NCBI GenBank assembly: GCA_002428045.1
Contig: DIZZ01000256.1
Coordinates: forward strand, 2,047 to 15,432
DNA from: Verrucomicrobia bacterium UBA6015
GTDB lineage: Bacteria; Verrucomicrobiota; Kiritimatiellia; UBA8416
Length of the DNA: 13,386 nt
Direction of reading: 5' to 3'
Within the stretch, counting starts at the first letter, position 1, and each line of letters opens with the position of its first letter. Below, piece after piece: positions 6,545 through 13,386 of this stretch. The notes under the pieces were generated by a model. It was not told the origin of the DNA. It did not search any database and was given only the letters and a program-made list of their open reading frames with translations. Made by a program: the position numbers and the translations under genes.

Positions 6545-8323
6545 TCAGGGTTTCCCAACCGGGGGATCGGGTATCATGCCTTCCAGCATATTCAATACGT
6601 GTCCTGGACTCCAGGGGGCCTGTAGCACAGCAACGCCAAGCCCCTGGAGAATCTCGTCCCTTGTCGCATCCAGGGACTCCCCGGTCAGGACAAGCCGAGG
6701 AAGTGCACTATAGTCAGGATGCCCCTGCATGTGCGCCAACATGATTCCAGCATTCATGCCGGGGCCGGTCCAGTCAAGCATAATCACAGCGGGTTTCTCC
6801 ACGCTGGGCAGCACGTCGCCGAATCCGGAGACGGCTTCGCTGACATGCAAAGGGTAGCCCTGGGAGGCCACTTCCTTGTATAACGCCTGGGCGGCGGGTG
6901 GGGTTGCATTGAGCAGATAGACATGCGGCGGACTGACGCGAGGCAGCACGACGGTGACCTGCGTGCCTCCAGCGGTGCCAGGGACCGGGCTTTGCAGGTC
7001 CAGGATCCCGTTGTGAAAGGCCATTAGCTCCTTGCAGATGGCTAAGCCAAGCCCGGTGCCGCTAACATACTCGCCGACCCGGTAATAGCGTTCGGTCACA
7101 CGCCCGATATGCTCGGGTGGAATTCCGGGGCCGGTGTCGCAAACCGTGATCCAGATCGATTCGTAAGGTGTGCTGGCGGGATGGACATGCACCTCGATGT
7201 GCCCGCCCCCCGGTGTGAACTTGATCGCGTTCTTGACAATGTTCAGGATCACCCGCTCAAATTTCTGGACATCACAGGTTGCGAAGAGAGCCTCTTCATC
7301 CATGGTGCAGGTGATCCTCAAGCCCTCCTTCTCCGCCTGAACGCGCAAGGAGTCGACCGTGCGTTTGACCAACCTGCCGATGGGTGCCCGGACCCAGTTC
7401 ATGCGCAGCGAATCCGCATCGATACGGCTAAGGTCGAGGATATCCTCCACCGTCCGGGCCAGCCGGTCGCAATCCGCCAGGATCATCGAAAGGTATTCCT
7501 TGCCCTTCCTGCTGATATCGCCGACGATACCCCGGATCATGTTATCCGTGAAATACTTGATCGAGGTGAGTGGAGTACGGAACTCGTGCGAGACGTTGGA
7601 GATGAACTCAGATTTGGCCTCGTCATGCTGCTGGAGTTGTGCGATAGCCGCCGTCAGTTCGTTCTCGATCCGTTGACGCTCCGCGATTTCCTGAACTAAT
7701 TCCTGATTGGCCCGGGTCCGTTCCTCGACCTGCAATGTAAGGGCATCGTGCGCCTTCTGGAGGGCTTCCTCGGCGGTACGGCGCACGGACACATCGCGGA
7801 CAAAGAAGCAGAGCAGTTGCTTTTTCGAGAGGGCGATAAGGCTCGTGGAAATCTCAGCCGGGAAGCGGGTTCCATCGTTACGGCGGCAGTCGGTTTGCAG
7901 AAGGGTGAACTGGTTGTTGCGCAGGTTGTTATTGATCGTTTCCAGGATTGCCCCACCGATGCCGGCAATGATGTCGCCGATCACGCTGCGTTTGAAATGA
8001 TCCCGGGTGAAACCGAAGAACTGAACCGCACGGACATTGGCATCGATGATGTTTCCCTGCATGTCGGTCAGCAGCGCCGCATCATAGATGCCCTCGAAGA
8101 AATTGATCAGGTCATTGCTCAGGGCGACCGGATGCTGGGGGAGTTTCAAGGGTGCTGCCTTGGATGACAACATGCCTGGCCGCCGTACGACAAACCGTTG
8201 ACCGGCAGCCCGCGGAGGGGGTGGCGATGGGGGGAGGGGTTCAGGCTTTTCGGGTTTCTCCTCCACCCTGGCCGGGTGGAAGTCGATCATCATGGTTTGC
8301 GCCATATCACGGCGATCGGTCAT
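6545..8323 (-). CDS. PAS-domain hybrid sensor histidine kinase with degenerate C-terminal receiver
   Basis: 592 residues with no membrane segment, so the protein is probably cytoplasmic. After a Pro-rich N-terminal tail (about 20-65) comes a PAS domain (70-180), then a coiled coil (185-238). The HisKA domain has phospho-His246 (FISNVSHEFRTPL). The catalytic domain has an N-box (Asn361/Asn365), G1 DTGPG (396-400) and G2 GTGLGL (422-427). The C-terminus (466-584) is receiver-like: it keeps Asp517 (IMLDWTGPG) and Thr547 (LVLTGES), but the acidic pair is replaced (YLLNAT) and the conserved Lys is Ala569 (LQAPW). It is therefore expected to be a poor or inactive phospho-acceptor. ATG 8323 overlaps the upstream lipoprotein stop as ATGA, implying translational coupling; GGGGG about ten bases upstream is a weak ribosome site. 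It is the likely partner of the adjacent double-receiver protein. Confidence 0.92.
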   Translation of the reverse strand: MTDRRDMAQTMMIDFHPARVEEKPEKPEPLPPSPPPPRAAGQRFVVRRPGMLSSKAAPLKLPQHPVALSNDLINFFEGIYDAALLTDMQGNIIDANVRAVQFFGFTRDHFKRSVIGDIIAGIGGAILETINNNLRNNQFTLLQTDCRRNDGTRFPAEISTSLIALSKKQLLCFFVRDVSVRRTAEEALQKAHDALTLQVEERTRANQELVQEIAERQRIENELTAAIAQLQQHDEAKSEFISNVSHEFRTPLTSIKYFTDNMIRGIVGDISRKGKEYLSMILADCDRLARTVEDILDLSRIDADSLRMNWVRAPIGRLVKRTVDSLRVQAEKEGLRITCTMDEEALFATCDVQKFERVILNIVKNAIKFTPGGGHIEVHVHPASTPYESIWITVCDTGPGIPPEHIGRVTERYYRVGEYVSGTGLGLAICKELMAFHNGILDLQSPVPGTAGGTQVTVVLPRVSPPHVYLLNATPPAAQALYKEVASQGYPLHVSEAVSGFGDVLPSVEKPAVIMLDWTGPGMNAGIMLAHMQGHPDYSALPRLVLTGESLDATRDEILQGLGVAVLQAPWSPGHVLNMLEGMIPDPPVGKP

Positions 8324-9804
8324 GGCTTGTCGCCCCCGCTCATGCCGCTTTGCGCATCGATCTGCTGGACGGCACGGTTCGTGGGGGCGGGATCGATGGC
8401 GACGCTTTGTGTCCAGTACTTGACGGCTGCCTCGGTGTTACCCAGGGCGGCCTGGACATCCCCGAGGTGCAGCAGGATTTCAGCATCATCGCCAATGATT
8501 TCATAGGCCTTGGATAGTGTGGCCCATGCCAGTTCAAGTTTTTTCATCCGGTAGTAGATCCATCCAAGCGTGTCGATATAGGCGGCATTCTTGGGTTCAA
8601 AGGTGACCGATTTAAGACTGTACTTGAGCGCCTTGGGCAGGTTTTTGTCCTGTTCTGCCCATAGGTAGGCAAGGAAGTTCATCGCGCGATGGCTGTCGGG
8701 GTGTGCCGTCAGGCATTCCGCAAGCAGTTGCTCCGTGGTCTCATGTTCCTGTAGTCCATCGTATGCGGACGCGAGAATCAGATAATACCCTTCGGATAAC
8801 GGCGGACGCTCTGCCTCGGTAGGGGAGGGGGCCGCATCCAGGCGTTGCCTTGCCTCAGCCAATACGGCAATGACCTCCTTATGGAATTCCATCTCGCTGT
8901 AGACGCTGCCGAGGGCGAACAAGGCATCGGGATCGCTGGCGAAGCGGAGGCGTGCTTGGGTCAGCAGATCGAGGGCGTCTGCCTGGCGCTGTTGCCGGTG
9001 GAAAGCCCGTGCGAGGGCGGCATACACGTCTGGATCCGGATCCGGCAGTTCGGACGCGGCCTTCAGCGTCTCGATGACTTTCGCATCGTCGCCGAGTGCG
9101 CTGTAAAGTTCCGCAAGAATGAGGTCAATGGCGGGGCGATACGATGGCTCATGAGCCCTCAGGGCTTCAAAACAGGCGCGTGCCTGAGCGTAGGCACTGT
9201 TGCTGACGAAACGCCGCCCCTGTTCGTAAAGATAGATGTTGATGAGGTTTGGATCATCAACGGAGCGAAACCCCTGTTCAAGCAGGGATATCGCCGGTTC
9301 GACCTGATCGCCACGGAAATAAAGGGCGGCCGCCGCAATGGTGGTGGCCGCATGGCTGTTATCAATGTCCAGCGCCCGGCGATAAAGACGGAGCGCCTCC
9401 TCATCACGGTTGGCAATCTGGTAGATGGCGGCCAGATCGGCGTTGCGGTCATAGGCGTCGGGAGCGCTATGCTGCGACGCCTCCATGGCCGCGACGGCGG
9501 TGGGGAGATCCTTGCGGTGTAATGCGATGACGGCAATCCGCGAGGCGATATCATGATTACCAGGATCGGCATCAAACGCCCGCTGGTAGGCCGCCAGGGC
9601 CAGTTCCGAGCCTTGCCCCTGTTCGTACACCAGCAGGTTTGCCTGCGCGAAATGTGCAAGCGCCCTAGCCAAGGCTTGCTGATCGGGATGAACAAAAGCA
9701 CCGACAATACCTGGAGAACCAAGTATTGTCGGTTTCTTGCTCGTAGACACGCAACCTGTCAGAACCAGCGGCAGGCTGCAGATAATGCAAAACCAACACC
9801 GCAT
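8320..9804 (-). CDS. TPR-repeat lipoprotein
   Basis: 494 residues. The N-terminus is a lipoprotein signal (RCWFCIICSLPLVLTGC) with Cys18 in the lipobox LTGC, so the mature protein should be lipid-anchored facing the periplasm. The rest is almost entirely tetratricopeptide-type helical repeats, about ten of them, for example AALAYQRAFDADP-like, EEALRLYRRALDID and KALKYSLKSVTFEPKNAAYIDTLGWIYY. Such proteins are scaffolds for envelope complexes; no specific partner can be named. ATG 9804 is chosen because GGAG lies seven bases upstream, while the ATG at 9810 has a spacing of only one base. The gene starts 17 bases after the small ribosomal gene, and its stop overlaps the kinase start. This suggests a functional link between the lipoprotein and the kinase, but the kinase has no visible membrane segment. 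Confidence 0.9.
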   Translation of the reverse strand: MRCWFCIICSLPLVLTGCVSTSKKPTILGSPGIVGAFVHPDQQALARALAHFAQANLLVYEQGQGSELALAAYQRAFDADPGNHDIASRIAVIALHRKDLPTAVAAMEASQHSAPDAYDRNADLAAIYQIANRDEEALRLYRRALDIDNSHAATTIAAAALYFRGDQVEPAISLLEQGFRSVDDPNLINIYLYEQGRRFVSNSAYAQARACFEALRAHEPSYRPAIDLILAELYSALGDDAKVIETLKAASELPDPDPDVYAALARAFHRQQRQADALDLLTQARLRFASDPDALFALGSVYSEMEFHKEVIAVLAEARQRLDAAPSPTEAERPPLSEGYYLILASAYDGLQEHETTEQLLAECLTAHPDSHRAMNFLAYLWAEQDKNLPKALKYSLKSVTFEPKNAAYIDTLGWIYYRMKKLELAWATLSKAYEIIGDDAEILLHLGDVQAALGNTEAAVKYWTQSVAIDPAPTNRAVQQIDAQSGMSGGDKP

Positions 9805-9811
9805 GATCATA

Positions 9812-9815
9812 CTCC
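9812..9815 (-). promoter_or_regulatory. Shine-Dalgarno site deciding the TPR lipoprotein start
   Basis: GGAG on the minus strand is seven bases before ATG 9804 and only one base before ATG 9810. It therefore favours the shorter protein, MRCWFC. Confidence 0.6.
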
Positions 9816-9821
9816 GACAGG

Positions 9822-9911
9822 CTACTTCTTCTTGTGACGATCAGCCCGGATACGCTTGCGGTACTTGTGCTTCGTCATCTTCTTGCGGCGCTTTTTCTTG
9901 ATTGAACCCAC
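9822..9911 (-). CDS. Tiny bS22/mS38-like ribosomal protein (AURKAIP1/COX24 domain)
   Basis: A 29-residue, extremely basic protein reading MGSIKKKRRKKMTKHKYRK and then RIRADRHKKK. It matches the pattern of the COX24 C-terminal/AURKAIP1 family: the MGS(x)KKRRKxM(x)K(x)K(x)RK core is shared with mycobacterial bS22 and with mitochondrial mS38, which sit on the small ribosomal subunit near the decoding centre and intersubunit face. About two thirds of the residues are Lys, Arg or His. It starts with GTG (9911-9909), and a strong AGGAGG (9918-9923) lies six bases upstream. It sits 26 bases after hisG and 17 bases before the TPR lipoprotein. Its size puts it below common gene-calling cut-offs. The family call is from remembered sequences, not from a search. 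Confidence 0.88.
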   Translation of the reverse strand: MGSIKKKRRKKMTKHKYRKRIRADRHKKK

Positions 9912-9917
9912 GTTGGT

Positions 9918-9923
9918 CCTCCT
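9918..9923 (-). promoter_or_regulatory. Strong Shine-Dalgarno site of the bS22-like gene
   Basis: AGGAGG on the minus strand, six bases before the GTG start. It is the best ribosome-binding site in the window and supports translation of this 29-codon gene. It also argues against Bacteroidota, where such sites are rare. Confidence 0.75.
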
Positions 9924-9937
9924 GATGTCTTTGCTTA

Positions 9938-10816
9938 TTAAGGGATTACCTTGTTCAAGGGAATCTCGATGATACCTTCGGCACCCGCTTGTTTCAGGCG
10001 GGGTATGATTTCACGAACGACGGCTTCGTCAACCACGGTTTCGACCGCACTCCAGCCTGCGGTCTGCAGCGGACTGATGGTGGGGGCGTGTAGCGATGGC
10101 AGGATAGCGTTGACGGTCTCCAGCGCATCGGTACGAACATTGAGTTTGAGCAGCACTTTGGACTCGGCGGCCAAGGCACCCCCGAGCAGCAGCATGATCT
10201 GCTCGATCTTGGCGCGCTTGCCAGCGTCTGCCCATGACTTCTTGTTGGCGATCAGGCGTGTGGTCGACGAGAGGAGCGTATCGACAATCCGCAGCTTGTT
10301 GGCACGGAGCGATGAGCCCGTCTCGGTCAACTCGACGATCGCATCCACCAGCTCGGGAGCCTTTACCTCGGTTGCACCCCAGGAGAACTCGACCTCGGCC
10401 TTCACCCCGTTGGCTTGCAGATAACGCTGGGTCAGCCCGACGGCCTCGGTGGCGATGCGCTTCCCTTCAAGATCCTTCACGCTCTGGATCGTCGAGTTCT
10501 CGGGCACGGCCAGCACCCAGCGCACCGGGCGGAACCCCTGTTTCCCGTAAATCAACTCGCCCGCTTCAACGACATCCGACCCGTTCTCGACAATCCAGTC
10601 GTGCCCCGTGATACCCGCGTCCAGCATGCCGAGTTCCACATAACGACTGATTTCCTGGGCGCGGATCAGGCGCGCCTCAATCTGCTCGTCATCCACCGTA
10701 GGCATATAGGAGCGCGAACCGGAGCTAACCGTGAAGCCAGCCTTACGCATCATCAGGTAGGTCGCCTCTTGAAGGCTGCCCTTGGGGAGTCCTAATATAA
10801 TCTTTGTCACAATCAT
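9938..10816 (-). CDS. hisG: ATP phosphoribosyltransferase, long form (histidine biosynthesis step 1)
   Basis: Condenses ATP with PRPP to N1-(5-phosphoribosyl)-ATP. The 292 residues show the N-terminal [18 protein letters not shown], the RIATE segment and the phosphate-binding stretch [19 protein letters not shown]-terminal ACT-like regulatory domain follows (about 212-290, ending [14 protein letters not shown]). The regulatory domain makes this the long form, expected to be feedback-inhibited by histidine and independent of HisZ. No other his gene is near, so the pathway is dispersed. ATG 10816 has AGGA only three bases upstream; the GTG at 10810, nine bases from the same AGGA, is a reasonable alternative and would shorten the protein by two residues. 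A promoter lies upstream, and hisG appears to lead the following six genes. Confidence 0.95.
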   Translation of the reverse strand: MIVTKIILGLPKGSLQEATYLMMRKAGFTVSSGSRSYMPTVDDEQIEARLIRAQEISRYVELGMLDAGITGHDWIVENGSDVVEAGELIYGKQGFRPVRWVLAVPENSTIQSVKDLEGKRIATEAVGLTQRYLQANGVKAEVEFSWGATEVKAPELVDAIVELTETGSSLRANKLRIVDTLLSSTTRLIANKKSWADAGKRAKIEQIMLLLGGALAAESKVLLKLNVRTDALETVNAILPSLHAPTISPLQTAGWSAVETVVDEAVVREIIPRLKQAGAEGIIEIPLNKVIP

Positions 10817-10879
10817 CCATCCTGAATTTCGGTCATGTCATCGTTGCGGACGACCTGACGGTTTCAAATAAAACGCTGC

Positions 10880-10907
10880 ATCATACTGATATTTGGCGAT
10901 TGGTCAA
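10880..10907 (-). promoter_or_regulatory. Sigma-70-type promoter for hisG and downstream genes
   Basis: On the minus strand TTGACC (10907-10902) and TATGAT (10885-10880) are separated by 16 bases, each one mismatch from consensus. Transcription would start near 10873, giving a leader of about 57 bases before hisG. That leader contains a small hairpin, GGTC-AT-GTC pairing with GACGACC (10831-10855). No His-codon-rich leader peptide is evident, so attenuation by histidine codons is not supported. Confidence 0.6.
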
Positions 10908-10974
10908 AGCAAAAAGAATCCAAGGCCAACGATTTACACGCTGACCGATGCGGATCTGGCCGCCAACCAGGGTA

Positions 10975-12498
10975 TTAATCCCTTACCACCGGGCGGTGGA
11001 GCATCTTCTCATAGATCTCGAAATACTGGCGCGCCGTGGCGGCATGATTGAACCGCGCAGTGCTCTCCTTCATGATGCGGGCGATCTGGGGGACCTTGAT
11101 GTGTGGCGGCATCGCGTAGAATTTCATTGCCTGATCGATCCCCCAGAACAGGCCGTTGCTGTCATAGTTTTCGAAGACGATCCCGTTGCCCGTGTTCTGG
11201 CTGATGTCCAGATGGGTCACGGTATCGTGAAGCCCGCCGGTATCGCGCACGATCGGCAAGGATCCGTAGATACTGCTGATCATCTGTGGAAGCCCGCAGG
11301 GCTCGAATAACGATGGCATCAGCATGAAGTCCGACGCCGCGTACCCCAGCATGGACAGTGGTTCGGTAAAGTCGCAGACCGCCACCCGGTCCTGTAACTC
11401 ATGGTGTGCCACGATGTTATGGAAAACCTGCTGGAAGGCCCCGTTGGCGACAATCGCGATCTGCAGGTTTTCCTTCCAGTATTTCGAGACGACCTTATAC
11501 AGGATATCGGACAAGAGCTGGCAGCCCTTCTGCACGGGATCCAGCCGCGACGGCCAGAAGAAGATCGGCGCATTCGGATTTTGCACCAGCCCTGTCTTTT
11601 CCTGGAATGCCGCCTTGTTCTGCGACTTGCCGGTGATGTGGTTTTCCGGGGTGTAATTCACCTCGATAAACGGATCGGTAGACGGGTTGTTGGACGGATC
11701 CGGCGCATTGGTGATGCCGACCGCGCAATCATTGTTGGCCTTCTGGAGCATTTCATGGCGGATATTGCCCGGTACGAAGGAATGCTGGCCCTCGCAGACC
11801 TCCGTGAGGAAGGTCGGGCTGACGGTGTTGATGAAATGCGCACCGAAAATACCGCTGGCGAGCAAGTCCACCGGGTTGTTGCCGCGAGACTCCTCGTAGT
11901 TCCATGGCGGGCGCGAGAAGAAGAGGTACTTCCAGAACCCAGCGGCATCAATGCCGGCATCCTCGATATGCTCAACGGTTACGTTGTAAGTGTGGATGTT
12001 GTGCACGGTAAACAGGCTGGGAATGCCCAGTCGGCGAGCGGCGGCTGGCACCAGCCCCGTCATCCAGTCGTTGCAGTGGATCAGGTCCGGATCCACCGAG
12101 GGGATAATGTTGTTGATGACCTCGCGCTGGAAGGCCAGCGCTACTTTCTTGTTGGTATGCTCGTCGTTGCCGTAGACAGAGCTGCGATAGTAGAAGCAGC
12201 GATCCTCGGCTAGGTGGATCCTCGCCTGGGGGAGTTTGTTCATGTAGGCTCGCAGTTCGTCGCTGATCAGGCGACCAGCATCCACATGGAACATGCGCCG
12301 GTAGTGGGGCAGTGCCACATGCACGTCGGCACCGAGATCGAACAACGCGGAAACCAGCGATGAAGACACGTCCGCCAGGCCACCGGCTTTGGCGCTCATG
12401 CGGTTGGCCATGTTACCCATGCCGGTCGGCAGGTAGGTAATCTCCGGCGTCACAATCAGGATTCGTGGATTTTTGCGCTTCGGTGCTATTTCTGACAT
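10975..12498 (-). CDS. glgA: Glycogen/starch synthase (GT5)
   Basis: Extends alpha-1,4-glucan chains from ADP-glucose. In its 507 residues the GT5 N-terminal domain has RILIVTPE (12-19), then KAGGLADV (37-44), the ADP-glucose-binding loop that is KxGGL in the family. HCNDWMTGL and TVHNIHTYN follow. The C-terminal half has WPSRLDPVQKG and the donor/catalytic block EPCGLPQMISSIYGSLPIVRDTGG. An insertion of about 14 residues (YLPTGMGNMANRMSA) between the first strand and the KxGGL loop is not in the E. coli enzyme. ATG 12498 has AAGGAG nine bases upstream (12508-12513); the open frame back to 12564 has no such site and crosses an inverted repeat. No other glycogen gene is adjacent. A GT5 enzyme is certain; use for storage glycogen is the normal inference. 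Confidence 0.94.
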   Translation of the reverse strand: MSEIAPKRKNPRILIVTPEITYLPTGMGNMANRMSAKAGGLADVSSSLVSALFDLGADVHVALPHYRRMFHVDAGRLISDELRAYMNKLPQARIHLAEDRCFYYRSSVYGNDEHTNKKVALAFQREVINNIIPSVDPDLIHCNDWMTGLVPAAARRLGIPSLFTVHNIHTYNVTVEHIEDAGIDAAGFWKYLFFSRPPWNYEESRGNNPVDLLASGIFGAHFINTVSPTFLTEVCEGQHSFVPGNIRHEMLQKANNDCAVGITNAPDPSNNPSTDPFIEVNYTPENHITGKSQNKAAFQEKTGLVQNPNAPIFFWPSRLDPVQKGCQLLSDILYKVVSKYWKENLQIAIVANGAFQQVFHNIVAHHELQDRVAVCDFTEPLSMLGYAASDFMLMPSLFEPCGLPQMISSIYGSLPIVRDTGGLHDTVTHLDISQNTGNGIVFENYDSNGLFWGIDQAMKFYAMPPHIKVPQIARIMKESTARFNHAATARQYFEIYEKMLHRPVVRD

Positions 12499-12546
12499 GA
12501 TCAACCGCTCCTTGTTAGTTACCGTATTCTTAAATCCATAGCACCT

Positions 12547-12567
12547 CGCTTGACGTAAGGTCAAGCG
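12547..12567. repeat. Perfect inverted repeat between trxB and glgA
   Basis: CGCTTGAC (12547-12554), spacer GTAAG, GTCAAGCG (12560-12567): an 8-base perfect palindrome arm pair, 48 bases before the glgA start. No T-run follows on either strand. On the minus strand it overlaps a TTGACC that could be a -35 element, with a weak TATGGA 18 bases on. An operator over the glgA promoter or a trxB transcript-end hairpin are both possible. Confidence 0.45.
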
Positions 12568-12621
12568 GTAATATCAGGTCAAACGGATTATCATCGTTCT
12601 CCGATAGTCTGTGCATGCTCT

Positions 12622-13386
12622 TTACGACTCGCGCTGCCCGAGATAATGTTCCACATCGAGTGCCGCCATGCAGCCGTGGCCTGCTGCCAGGACGGCCTGC
12701 TTGTAGCGGCGGTCACGCACATCGCCACAGGCGAACACGCCGGGAACCGAGGTGCGGGTGGTGCCTTCCTCGGCGATGACAAAGCCTTCCTCATCAACCT
12801 TCACCAGATCCTTGAACGCATCCGTTTTCGGATCGTGCCCGATGGCCACGAAGATGCCTTGGCACGGCACATGACGTACGACGCCCGAGTCGACATTTTT
12901 CATCACAGCACCCTTTACGCCGCTCGCATCACCGGTGATCTCCTCGATCACCCACGGGATCATCCAGTCGACCTTGGGATGCTTCCTGCATTTCTCGATT
13001 TCCACGGGGGCGGCACGGAAATAATCGCGCCGATGCACAATCGTCACCTTACGGGCGAATCGGGTCAGGAACATGGCATCTTCCATGGCGGTGTTGCCCC
13101 CACCGACCACCAACACATCCTGATCACGGAAAAAGGCTCCGTCGCAGGTGGCGCATCCCGACACGCCCTTGCCGTAGAAGGCAGGCTCGGACGGCAACGG
13201 CAGGCGCCGTGCCTCTGCGCCGGTGGCGATGACCAGCGTCCGGGTCTCGATCTCCCCGTCATCGGTGTCGAGCCGGATCGTATCCCCGGCGCGCACCGCC
13301 CGTTGAACCGACCCGTACCGCAGGCGGGTTCCGAACCGTTCGGCCTGCTTGCGGAACCGATCCATCAACTCGGCCCCTGAGATCGG
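12622..13386 (-). CDS. trxB: Thioredoxin reductase (5' end outside window)
   Basis: NADPH-dependent FAD enzyme that reduces thioredoxin. The frame stays open to the window edge (first residues PISGAELMDRFRKQAERFG), so about 60-70 N-terminal residues, including the FAD GxGxxG motif, are missing. Seen here are the ATGAEAR stretch, the redox disulfide motif CATC in SGCATCDGAFF, the NADPH-binding GGGNTAMEDA with HRRDYFRA, and the C-terminal FAD motif GVFACGDV followed by YKQAVLAAGHGCMAALDVEHYL. All these are characteristic of low-molecular-weight bacterial TrxB. No thioredoxin gene is in view. The gap to glgA is about 120 bases and includes an inverted repeat, so a separate glgA transcript is likely. 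Confidence 0.95.
   Translation of the reverse strand, partial: PISGAELMDRFRKQAERFGTRLRYGSVQRAVRAGDTIRLDTDDGEIETRTLVIATGAEARRLPLPSEPAFYGKGVSGCATCDGAFFRDQDVLVVGGGNTAMEDAMFLTRFARKVTIVHRRDYFRAAPVEIEKCRKHPKVDWMIPWVIEEITGDASGVKGAVMKNVDSGVVRHVPCQGIFVAIGHDPKTDAFKDLVKVDEEGFVIAEEGTTRTSVPGVFACGDVRDRRYKQAVLAAGHGCMAALDVEHYLGQRES

Noticed and set aside
10908..10974. glgA terminator in the glgA-hisG gap
   Set aside because: GGCCA and TGGCC could pair only across a loop of about 28 bases, and the TTTTT lies several bases beyond. This is too weak to call.
11401..12213. 270-codon plus-strand frame opposite glgA
   Set aside because: It lies antisense to a clear GT5 gene. The translation is low-complexity Arg/Asp/Val-rich and matches nothing I know.
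1..13386. Mobile elements, CRISPR arrays, tRNA or rRNA genes, defence systems
   Set aside because: No transposase or integrase frame, no regularly spaced direct repeats, and no tRNA-like or rRNA-like stretch were seen. Apart from the AT-richer gap at 65-354, codon use looks uniform by eye.

Overview
The window carries twelve well-supported genes (one of them partial), the last codons of another, and one doubtful small ORF. It reads as ordinary chromosome of a Gram-negative, probably anaerobic bacterium. Outer-membrane business is implied by an Mla/MCE lipid-transport pair, an ADP-heptose-type glycosyltransferase and a lipoprotein. Anaerobiosis is suggested by an oxygen-independent sulfatase-maturating radical SAM enzyme. 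FabK in place of FabI, a tiny COX24/mS38-like ribosomal protein, glycogen synthase and clear Shine-Dalgarno sites together make me think of the PVC group, Kiritimatiellota or Verrucomicrobiota in particular. That assignment is inference from gene content, not from a marker gene. No rRNA, tRNA, insertion sequence, CRISPR array or phage gene was seen.

Plus strand, 1-3411: the last codons of an unidentified gene, an AT-richer gap of about 0.3 kb with one doubtful small ORF, then a tight cluster: ABC ATPase (MlaF-like), MCE-domain protein (MlaD-like), an HPr-family phosphocarrier and enoyl-ACP reductase FabK. MlaF and MlaD overlap by one base, MlaD and HPr are one base apart, and fabK follows with its own Shine-Dalgarno site. 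Lipid trafficking, fatty-acid elongation and a potential phospho-signal carrier are thus in one likely transcript. No MlaE permease is visible.

Minus strand, 13386-3402, transcribed toward low coordinates: thioredoxin reductase (5' end outside the window), glycogen synthase, then a good sigma-70-type promoter followed by a seven-gene run. In order these are hisG, a 29-residue bS22/mS38-like ribosomal protein, a TPR lipoprotein, a PAS histidine kinase, a double-receiver response regulator, an anaerobic sulfatase-maturating enzyme and a GT9 heptosyltransferase. The TPR lipoprotein and kinase overlap by ATGA and the other gaps are short (12 to about 60 bases). The two clusters converge at 3402-3411, where the stop codons overlap and two strong hairpins lie just inside the glycosyltransferase gene.

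The most noteworthy points are the two-component module and the tiny ribosomal gene. The kinase ends in a receiver-like domain that keeps the phospho-Asp but has lost the acidic pocket and the Lys. The partner regulator has a normal first receiver and a second one whose phospho-Asp is replaced by Lys, and it has no DNA-binding output. I found no wholly new defence or mobile system; the novelty is in gene arrangement and degenerate domains.
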